Shown: positions 1 through 5,997 of the stretch, one piece after another
How positions within the stretch are numbered: the stretch's first letter is position 1
Layout: each line of letters begins with the position of its first letter
Assembly: GCA_017548225.1 (NCBI GenBank)
Contig: JAFYMV010000189.1
Span: forward strand, 1 to 5,997
DNA: 5,997 bases
DNA from: Bacteroidaceae bacterium
GTDB taxonomy: Bacteria > Bacteroidota > Bacteroidia > Bacteroidales > Bacteroidaceae
Direction of reading: 5' to 3'
Program-made: the position numbers and the translations under genes
Notes under the pieces: model-generated
What the model was told of the DNA's origin: nothing
Seen by the model: the letters and a program-made list of their open reading frames with translations, nothing else
Database searches by the model: none

Positions 1-130
1 CAGCAGCCACCTTCAGTGCCGCACTATGCTGTAGCATGCGAGCCCGAGCCTCCTCAAAGCTACACACCACCTGCTGCGAAGCAAGCGGCAACGATGCCAC
101 CAAGCACACAAAAGCTATGACACTCCTCAT
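1..130 (-). CDS. TolC-family outer membrane efflux protein, N-terminal fragment (runs off the window)
   Basis: This is the first 43 codons of a minus-strand gene whose ATG is the complement of bases 128-130; the rest lies left of the window. The peptide opens with a signal sequence (M-R-S, then the hydrophobic run VIAFVCLVASLPLA) with a likely signal peptidase I cut near S-Q-Q. The mature part then reads CSFEEARARMLQHSAALKVA. That matches the usual start of TolC-like proteins, in which an 'L-x-x-A-x-x-x-A-L-x-x-N-P-x-L-K' helix follows the signal peptide. TolC-family proteins are trimeric outer-membrane channels for tripartite efflux or type I secretion. The gene is divergent from the two rightward genes, and no clean Bacteroidota promoter was found in front of it. 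Only the N-terminus is visible, so the family call rests on one helix motif. The reading frame and start are more certain than the name. Confidence 0.6.
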   Translation of the reverse strand, partial: MRSVIAFVCLVASLPLASQQVVCSFEEARARMLQHSAALKVAA

Positions 131-243
131 AGAAAAAAAACAAAATATTGTATCATAACATCACTCTCAAGGCTTTTGTTTTAAGATTGCTAATACCCAT
201 CCCCATACGAGTCAAAAAAAATACTACGCTATTGAATAAAAAT

Positions 244-257
244 AAATAAATTTATTT
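244..257. repeat. 14-bp AT-only perfect palindrome upstream of and touching the -33 box
   Basis: AAATAAATTTATTT is its own reverse complement. It lies directly upstream of the -33 TTTG and shares two bases with it. It could be an operator or an AT-rich upstream element that helps RNA polymerase. Because it is made only of A and T in an AT-rich region, chance is a real alternative. Confidence 0.35.
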
Positions 258-286
258 TGTTCTCCTCTCGGCATGTTGTACCTTTG
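256..286 (+). promoter_or_regulatory. Bacteroidota sigma-ABfr-type promoter
   Basis: TTTG at 256-259 is followed after 19 bases by TACCTTTG at 279-286. This matches the Bacteroides consensus of a -33 TTTG and a -7 TAnnTTTG with a spacer of about 19-21 bases. Transcription would be expected to start a few bases past 286, roughly 290-294, giving a 5' leader of only about 11-15 bases before the ATG at 305. It should drive the macroglobulin-like gene and, across a 38-base gap, the peptidase gene. The start position is inferred from spacing, not measured. Confidence 0.8.
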
Positions 287-290
287 TCCC

Positions 291-300
291 CAAATATTTG
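291..300. repeat. 10-bp palindrome at the predicted transcription start
   Basis: CAAATATTTG is a perfect inverted repeat. It covers the predicted start of transcription and ends four bases before the ATG at 305. Its position would suit an operator, but it is short and has no second copy that I could see in the window. Function is unproven. Confidence 0.3.
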
Positions 301-304
301 TATC

Positions 305-2902
305 ATGAGAAAGTGTGTCCTTTTCATCATAACACTCATTGCAGGAATGACAACTGCCGTAGCACAGATTGCTCCCTTCCAAGCATTATTGTCATACGTG
401 CAAAATGCATATCACTTCAGCCAAGTATGCCAACAGGAGAAGGTGTATTTACACTTTGACAATACGGCTTATTTTCAAGGAGAAACCATCTGGTTCTCTG
501 CATATGTAGTAAACGCCTCGACACAAACACCCGCACAGAGCAAGGTGCTCTATGTAGAACTGCTCTCACCCAACGGGGTGGTGCTGAAGCAGCTGAAGTT
601 GAAGGTGGAGAACGGACAGGCCAACGGCTCGTTCCCCCTGATAGATGTATCCACCGAGGAGGCTCGCGCTCTGCGTGGAGTAATGGCGTTGCCCAGCGGA
701 TTCTACGAGGTGAGGGCATATACACGCACCATGCTCAACTTTGGCGATGCGGGGGTATTCTCTCGCGTGTTCCCGGTGTACGAGGCTCCAGAAAAGGAGG
801 GCGACTACAGCAATCCCCAAATGGCGCGATGGGACAACCCCTACGATGTGCAACGCCCCAAGACCGACAAGGAGAAAAAAGTGACCGTAACCTTCTACCC
901 CGAGGGAGGCAACCTCGTCATGGGTATACCAAGCCGCATAGCTTTCAAGGCTATGGATGCCAACGGACAGGGGGTATCCGTAGAAGGTACGCTACTCGCC
1001 GACGAGGGCGAGACCATCGCACTCAACACGCTGCACGATGGCATGGGACAGTTTACCCTGACTCCGACAAAGAAGCACTACACTGCCGAATTTGTGTATG
1101 ATGGCAAGAAACACTCATTCCACCTTCCCGAGCCGATATCAAAGGGATACACACTCATGGCGGACAACCTGCGTCCCGGACAGATACGAGGACAGCTCGT
1201 AGGCCATGCAGGATGCCCCGATGAGCTGTTGGGCATGATGCTCGTCTGTCGCGGCATGGTGAGCTACTTTGATACGCTATCGATAAAGGGTGAGACCGCC
1301 TCATTTGTCATCCCCAAAGAGAAACTGTCGACGGGAGTTCATCAACTAACCTTGTTCAATGTTCAAGGACAACCCCTCGTACAGCGACATCTCTTCATCA
1401 ACAATGGCATAGAGACTGGTAACATCGCCATAACTGCAGCTGCTACTCAACACGAGCCATTTGCTCCTGTGAAGATGAGCATTCAGACTACCGGCCCCGA
1501 CGGCACACCACTGCCCGCAACACTATCGCTTGCCGTACGCGACAACCAGAACCTTGGCACGGCATACGCTGACAACATATACACCAACATATTACTCTCA
1601 TCAGAGCTGAAGGGATACATCCATAACCCCGAATACTACTTCGAAAGTAACGACACCGAGCACACCCGAGCCCTCGACCTGCTGATGATGACGCAGGGAT
1701 GGACCCGCTACAATTGGGCACAGATGGCTTGCGTAGAGCCATTCTACATCAAGCATTATGTAGAGGATGGATTGGTCATTGATGGCTATGTGCTGGGACG
1801 ACTGCGCGACAAACCCATCGAAGGGGCTACCGTGAAGATGCGTCTATACTCACCCGACCGCTCGCAAAAGCAGGAAACCACTGTCGTGACTGATGAAAAT
1901 GGCGGCTTCGGATTTGCCGTAGAGGAGTTTTACGACAAGTGGGACATGTTCCTTTCGGTAACGAAGGATGACAAGGAGCTCGACTGCCGCATACGACTCG
2001 ACCGCGCTTCGCGACCCGCAGTACGCGCATATAGTCTGGCAGACACCTATCTGCCCCATCACCCCACAATGGACGACCTGCTACAGGAGACTCCGGAAAA
2101 GGATCCCTTCTTGCAAGATGTCCCTGACAGCGTATTCCTACTCGACAATGTGGATGTGCATGGCCGCAAGAAATATGTGGACTTCCTCACCTTCAAAGCC
2201 TACAACACCGAAGAAGATACCGAACTGCACCTTGACCAGGGGAAACACACCTACACCGTGAAAGATTACCTGACCGAAAAAGGATACAACATCGATATGA
2301 CACGATATGACGGAGTGATACCCTATAACCTCACCACACGCGATGAGGTGATGGAATGGAGTCTCGAACAATGCCCCATCAACGACCGACGCGTATTGTG
2401 GTATCTGCATAATGATGACAGCAAATGGATGAAGGCAAGCTATACGCCTGGATTTGATATCGACATGGAAGATGTGAAGTCTATCATCGTATATGATAGT
2501 CCCTTTGAGTTTACCAACCACCCCATTGTACGCCAGACGCTCTCGGACAGCACCATACTCCTCTGCAACTATAATAAGCCCGAGAAACAAATACTACGCG
2601 GACTCTACATCATAGACATTACCATGTATCCCAAAGGCCTGCGCCGCTCACAGGTGAAGGGGCAACGCCAGACTACCTTCCGAGGCTATACTACCGGTAT
2701 GGAATTCTATGCTCCTGAATATCCCAATGGACCCATCAAGGGAGATGTAGACTATAGACGCACACTCTACTGGAACCCTTCGCTTACTACCAATACGGAA
2801 GGACAAGCCGAAATACTTTTCTATAATAACGGATATAGCAAACAATTCCACATCAGCGCCGAAGGTATCACACCGCAAGGTGTCGTGATGTATGGAAAAT
2901 AA
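305..2902 (+). CDS. Secreted macroglobulin-like (MG2) protein with carboxypeptidase-regulatory and TonB-plug-like domains
   Basis: Predicted product of 865 residues. The ATG at 305 is chosen because it gives a clean signal peptide (MRKCVLFIITLIAGMTTAVA, cut before Q21) and sits just downstream of a strong promoter. A TTG at 257 in the same frame lies inside that promoter and cannot be the start. There is no lipobox, so the product is probably released into the periplasm or beyond.

Domains seen: an MG2-like beta domain at about 46-160 (EKVYLHFDNTAYFQGETIWF, then SGFYEVRAYT); a second macroglobulin-like stretch at about 193-265 (FYPEGGNLVMG); a carboxypeptidase-regulatory-like beta sandwich at about 490-575 (IDGYVLG...PIEGATV...TDENGGF); a plug-like segment at about 612-755 (LLDNVDVHGRK, MEDVKSIIVYDSP); and a C-terminal beta domain at about 795-865 with YRRTLYWNP at 817-825 and an EGITPQG ending.

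No thioester CGEQ motif, zinc motif or outer-membrane barrel follows. Bacteroidota genomes carry many such proteins, mostly unstudied. The gene precedes the M60-like peptidase by 38 bases, so cotranscription is likely. The exact function is unknown. Confidence 0.85.
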   Translation: MRKCVLFIITLIAGMTTAVAQIAPFQALLSYVQNAYHFSQVCQQEKVYLHFDNTAYFQGETIWFSAYVVNASTQTPAQSKVLYVELLSPNGVVLKQLKLKVENGQANGSFPLIDVSTEEARALRGVMALPSGFYEVRAYTRTMLNFGDAGVFSRVFPVYEAPEKEGDYSNPQMARWDNPYDVQRPKTDKEKKVTVTFYPEGGNLVMGIPSRIAFKAMDANGQGVSVEGTLLADEGETIALNTLHDGMGQFTLTPTKKHYTAEFVYDGKKHSFHLPEPISKGYTLMADNLRPGQIRGQLVGHAGCPDELLGMMLVCRGMVSYFDTLSIKGETASFVIPKEKLSTGVHQLTLFNVQGQPLVQRHLFINNGIETGNIAITAAATQHEPFAPVKMSIQTTGPDGTPLPATLSLAVRDNQNLGTAYADNIYTNILLSSELKGYIHNPEYYFESNDTEHTRALDLLMMTQGWTRYNWAQMACVEPFYIKHYVEDGLVIDGYVLGRLRDKPIEGATVKMRLYSPDRSQKQETTVVTDENGGFGFAVEEFYDKWDMFLSVTKDDKELDCRIRLDRASRPAVRAYSLADTYLPHHPTMDDLLQETPEKDPFLQDVPDSVFLLDNVDVHGRKKYVDFLTFKAYNTEEDTELHLDQGKHTYTVKDYLTEKGYNIDMTRYDGVIPYNLTTRDEVMEWSLEQCPINDRRVLWYLHNDDSKWMKASYTPGFDIDMEDVKSIIVYDSPFEFTNHPIVRQTLSDSTILLCNYNKPEKQILRGLYIIDITMYPKGLRRSQVKGQRQTTFRGYTTGMEFYAPEYPNGPIKGDVDYRRTLYWNPSLTTNTEGQAEILFYNNGYSKQFHISAEGITPQGVVMYGK

Positions 2903-2940
2903 TTTGAACATATAACCAAATAATACAAACTTAAATTAAA
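2903..2940 (+). other. Short operonic spacer and peptidase leader
   Basis: These 38 bases separate the two rightward genes. They are A/T-rich, have no Shine-Dalgarno sequence (normal for Bacteroidota, which favour A-rich leaders), no hairpin followed by a T run, and no exact TAnnTTTG box. The absence of terminator and promoter supports one shared transcript. Confidence 0.6.
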
Positions 2941-5900
2941 ATGAAAAAGACCTTACTAATCATTTGCTGTCTACTGGCGGGATTGAGCATCAACGCCCAA
3001 GACACAAAAGTTGAAATCAAGAGTGCAACAGCAAGTAGTACCCAACCGAACAATGAGGCGTCAAAAGCCATTGATGGGGATAAGGGCACCATTTGGCACA
3101 GCACATGGAGCTCTGCCACACAGTTCCCTGTTACATTTACCGTCACATTGAAGGAGGAAACTCACGTGGACTATGTGCGCTATATCCCCCGTCAAGACAA
3201 CAACTCTAATGGGAACTGGGATGTGGTGTATGTAGCCTATTGCCCTACGACAACTGGTAACGATTTTACGACAATTGGACAATTCACTCTAGGCGGAGTA
3301 AGTTCGCAAAGTGACCTTTGGCTCACAGATGAGGGAGTTACTTGCGGAAAGATTAAGTTTACCATTGAATCTGGTTCTGGCCAATTTGCTTCAGCCGCCG
3401 AGATAGAAGTATATGCCGTGGATAATAGCCATAGAGACATGTACGCACAATACTTTACCGATGCCGTGTTCTCGGAGCTCAAGCCTGAGGTCACCAGCAG
3501 CCAAGGTATTGAAGATGCAACACTGAAAGCACTCGTAGACAATTTGTTGAGCAACAAGGAAGAGTACAAGAAATTCCGTGTAGGAGAGTATGAACCCTAC
3601 CTCAGCACCACAACACTTAGGGACATCATCTTGAAGGTAAGCAGTAGCTACAACAACTACGAAAACCCAACAGGTGTATACCTCAAAGCAGGCGAATCAT
3701 GCGTAGTTGCCGTAAGCGGCATCAGCAGCAAATATCCCGTAGGACTGAAGATTAAGAATTGGGTGGAGAACGAAAACTCTAGTTCTTACTCACTGCGCAA
3801 TGGTATTAACCAGATTACTGCAAGCACCGAAGGTAATGTATTTGTCAACTACTACACCGACGATTTTGAGAATGCACCAAATGTGAAGGTTCACTTTATC
3901 AATGCCCCTGTACAGGGCTACTGGGACCAAGCAACAATGACCAACGAAGATTGGGTAAAGATGCTTGAAGGACGCTCTGCCAACGACAACACCATTCTTA
4001 TTACCCGTTCAGAGCATGCCCAGTTGGCTTACCCCGTATCAGCATGGCTGCAACACTGCCCCACCAATGTAGACTCTACCATGACCCTCTACCAACAGGT
4101 ACAATGGGCCGAGCGCGACATTCTCGGCTTGGAGAAGTATGGTCGCCAAGTAAAGAACCGCCAACTCTACTATGCTACCACATACGGATTTATGGCTGCT
4201 GGTGGCGAAGATGCATATTGTAATATTACAAGCCTCGGGGCCATCATGGTACCCGACTCAAAGAAGTTTGACTTCTGGGGAGTAGGACACGAATGGGGAC
4301 ATAATAACCAGGTAACCACTGGTTTCAAATGGTCCGGCTGTGGTGAGACTACCAATAATATTCCAGCCTCTTGGGCGCAGTTTCACTTCACTGGGAATTG
4401 TGATGCTGAAGGGAAACCCACTTATCTGCGTCTCGAAGACGAGACTTCTGGTGTAGATGAATACTCCGGTATGCGCGGCGGACGCATGCAGACCTACTTC
4501 GAGGAGGGTTTGCGTAAAGGTGTAGCATGGCAGTTACAAGATGGTCCCGACTATCACGGTGCAACACCCGACACAAAAACTGTACCCGGAATAAACCCTG
4601 ATGGTTACATGACAGGAAGTATGGTGACTACCACCACACGCAACTATGACCACTTCGTGAAACTCGTTCCCTTTTGGCAGCTCAACCTTTGGGGTACTAT
4701 GGCAGGCAAATGCCCCGACATCATTCCCATGGTCATCGAGAGCATACGTACGACAAAGAACTATACCTCACACTTCAACTCTAATGGTAAGAAGCAAGTC
4801 AATTGGATGAAGTTGGCGTGCGACAGCACCAAAATCAACCTCCTCCCCTTCTTTGAGAAGGCTGGTATGCTTCGTCCCATCAATGCTTATATCGAAGACT
4901 ATAGCCCTGGTTGGAACATCATTACCGAGGAGATGATTGCAGAGTTGAAGGCTTATGTAGAGGCACAGAACTATCCTGCATTTACAGAAGAAATCAACTA
5001 TATCAACGGACACAACTACCGAACCTATCGCGATTGCCTTAAGCTAGAAGTGCCTGAAGAATTGAATACGGGCTGCAAATTGAATGGCAACAAGGTTACC
5101 ATACAGCATAATCAAGTAAAGAATGCTGTAGCCTTTGAAACCTATAACTTCAAGGGAGAATTGCTGCGAATCACAATGTATGGTCTCGGCAGCAACGATA
5201 ACCACTCATTCACACAAGTTCTCTATCCGAAGAGCAGCAACGTTGAATTGAACTCGGCCTATATCATGGCTGTAGGCTACGACGGTGAGAGAGTTAAGGT
5301 TTTCCAAGAGGAGGAACCTGAAGCTATTATGAAGAGAGTTTTCTTGAACTTGCTGAGTGAAGCCAAGGAGTATCAATACAAGACTGATACTACTGGTACA
5401 AAAATTGGCTACCTCATTCCCGACTCTATCATCGGATTTACATCATTCGTCAATGCACTTGACTCTCTCGTAGAGCACACCAACGAGGCTACACACACAT
5501 ATGAGAAATGGTACGATGAGTTGCAGACCGTAATCAACGCTCTGAATGCCAATACCAGTACACGCGTAAACCTTGTCCCTGGCGGCTTCTACACATTTAA
5601 TGTGAGCAACAAAGAATACCAATATATCGATAATGCCAATGCTGGACTGAAAACCACTGAAAACAAAACGGAAGAAACACCTGAGAACTTGCAGTGGAGA
5701 TTGGTTGAAGCTAGCAATAAAGGTACCTATTACATACAACACCGCGAAACAGGGAACTATGTTTCATATGTAGTAAGCGGTAAACGCGTCAAAGCTGAGG
5801 CCAATGATATTGATGAAGCGGTAGCCTTCACATTGGTAGCGAAATTGCCTGGTGAATTCTTCATCCAATGCGCCGATGACGAAACGATTCGCCTATACAA

Positions 5901-5997
5901 CTACGGACAAAACAATCAGGTATATGCAGGAAACCAAACAGGAGCAAATGCAAAGTGGACAATATTGTTGAAGGATGACATGCTGACATTGCCCGAC
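2941..5997 (+). CDS. Secreted M60-like (PF13402, enhancin/mucinase type) zinc metallopeptidase, 3' end beyond the window
   Basis: The first 1019 codons are open and uninterrupted; the stop lies past the right edge. The start ATG gives a signal peptide (MKKTLLIICCLLAGLSINA, cut before Q20).

Domains: a discoidin/CBM32-like sugar-binding domain at about 22-160 (ATASS...ASKAIDGDKGTIWHSTW, ending AAEIEVYA); a linker at about 161-244; and the M60-like region at about 245-645. That region opens with GVYLKAGES and has the zinc site H450-E451-W-G-H454, with E469 in GETTNN as third ligand, giving HExxH-x14-E. It also has the family-typical LVPFWQLNLW at 575-584 and LLPFFEKAG at 634-642. A beta domain (about 693-789), a helical stretch (about 793-872) and a lectin-like three-fold domain (about 880-1010) follow.

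Characterised relatives such as Bacteroides thetaiotaomicron BT4244 cleave O-glycosylated mucin-type proteins, so host glycoproteins are the likely substrate (inference). All three zinc ligands and the catalytic glutamate are intact. A C-terminal secretion signal, if any, is not visible. It is probably cotranscribed with the preceding macroglobulin-like gene. Confidence 0.9.
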   Translation, partial: MKKTLLIICCLLAGLSINAQDTKVEIKSATASSTQPNNEASKAIDGDKGTIWHSTWSSATQFPVTFTVTLKEETHVDYVRYIPRQDNNSNGNWDVVYVAYCPTTTGNDFTTIGQFTLGGVSSQSDLWLTDEGVTCGKIKFTIESGSGQFASAAEIEVYAVDNSHRDMYAQYFTDAVFSELKPEVTSSQGIEDATLKALVDNLLSNKEEYKKFRVGEYEPYLSTTTLRDIILKVSSSYNNYENPTGVYLKAGESCVVAVSGISSKYPVGLKIKNWVENENSSSYSLRNGINQITASTEGNVFVNYYTDDFENAPNVKVHFINAPVQGYWDQATMTNEDWVKMLEGRSANDNTILITRSEHAQLAYPVSAWLQHCPTNVDSTMTLYQQVQWAERDILGLEKYGRQVKNRQLYYATTYGFMAAGGEDAYCNITSLGAIMVPDSKKFDFWGVGHEWGHNNQVTTGFKWSGCGETTNNIPASWAQFHFTGNCDAEGKPTYLRLEDETSGVDEYSGMRGGRMQTYFEEGLRKGVAWQLQDGPDYHGATPDTKTVPGINPDGYMTGSMVTTTTRNYDHFVKLVPFWQLNLWGTMAGKCPDIIPMVIESIRTTKNYTSHFNSNGKKQVNWMKLACDSTKINLLPFFEKAGMLRPINAYIEDYSPGWNIITEEMIAELKAYVEAQNYPAFTEEINYINGHNYRTYRDCLKLEVPEELNTGCKLNGNKVTIQHNQVKNAVAFETYNFKGELLRITMYGLGSNDNHSFTQVLYPKSSNVELNSAYIMAVGYDGERVKVFQEEEPEAIMKRVFLNLLSEAKEYQYKTDTTGTKIGYLIPDSIIGFTSFVNALDSLVEHTNEATHTYEKWYDELQTVINALNANTSTRVNLVPGGFYTFNVSNKEYQYIDNANAGLKTTENKTEETPENLQWRLVEASNKGTYYIQHRETGNYVSYVVSGKRVKAEANDIDEAVAFTLVAKLPGEFFIQCADDETIRLYNYGQNNQVYAGNQTGANAKWTILLKDDMLTLPD

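Larger units (their letters stand above)
131..304. other. Divergent AT-rich intergenic region
   Basis: These 174 bases separate the minus-strand TolC-like gene from the rightward gene pair. They are rich in A and T runs and hold no credible reading frame. The right half contains the promoter and two palindromes listed separately. The left half (about 131-240) shows only A/T tracts, such as eight or more A in a row near 131 and near 213, and no recognisable site. The minus-strand gene must have its promoter here or nearby, but no exact TAnnTTTG match was seen on that strand. The closest is an ATATTTTG-like stretch just upstream of its ATG. Confidence 0.7.

Noticed and set aside
257..304. N-terminal extension of the macroglobulin-like gene from TTG at 257
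   Set aside because: The codon lies inside the promoter and the extension would displace a clear signal peptide; the ATG at 305 is better.
2138..2590. 150-codon open frame on the minus strand
   Set aside because: It lies wholly inside the 865-residue gene, whose domains are recognisable through this stretch, and its peptide shows no family motif; it is a shadow frame.
305..2902. True alpha-2-macroglobulin protease trap
   Set aside because: No CGEQ thioester motif is present, and at 865 residues the protein is far shorter than bacterial alpha-2-macroglobulins of about 1,500 or more; only macroglobulin-like domains are supported.
2896..2909. Second promoter in the gap (TAATTTG near 2900)
   Set aside because: It is one base short of TAnnTTTG; transcription from the upstream promoter is simpler.
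2941..2997. Lipoprotein signal on the peptidase (cysteines at residues 9 and 10)
   Set aside because: The cysteines fall inside the hydrophobic core, too early for a lipobox, and a signal peptidase I site (INA-Q) follows.
3237..3569. 110-codon open frame on the minus strand
   Set aside because: It lies opposite the end of the discoidin-like domain and the linker of the peptidase gene, which is clearly coding; no independent evidence.

Overview
The window looks like Bacteroidota DNA, most likely a gut- or host-associated member of Bacteroidales (Bacteroides or Prevotella-like). The reasons are a textbook Bacteroidota promoter (TTTG, 19 bp, TACCTTTG), A-rich leaders without a Shine-Dalgarno sequence, and the protein families present. 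I recognise these families from motifs only; no database search was run.

Layout. Bases 130 to 1 (minus strand) hold the first 43 codons of a gene that leaves the window; it resembles a TolC-type outer-membrane efflux protein. Bases 131-304 are an AT-rich divergent intergenic region with a strong promoter for the rightward genes and two small perfect palindromes. Bases 305-2902 encode an 865-residue secreted protein. It has macroglobulin-like beta domains, a carboxypeptidase-regulatory-like domain, a TonB-plug-like segment without a beta-barrel, and a conserved C-terminal beta domain. After a 38-base gap, bases 2941-5997 hold the first 1019 codons of a large secreted M60-like (enhancin/mucinase type) zinc metallopeptidase. 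It has an N-terminal discoidin/CBM32-like domain, an HEWGH...E zinc site, and an apparent C-terminal three-fold lectin-like domain. The gene is still open at the window edge.

How they may work together. The two rightward genes are probably one transcription unit driven from about base 290. The peptidase family is known for cleaving O-glycosylated mucin-type proteins, and sugar-binding domains at both ends of this protein fit host-glycoprotein attack. The macroglobulin/plug-like partner has no obvious enzymatic site and no thioester motif. A role at the cell envelope linked to the peptidase, or to an unseen downstream gene, is inference. No RNA genes, mobile elements or CRISPR arrays were seen.
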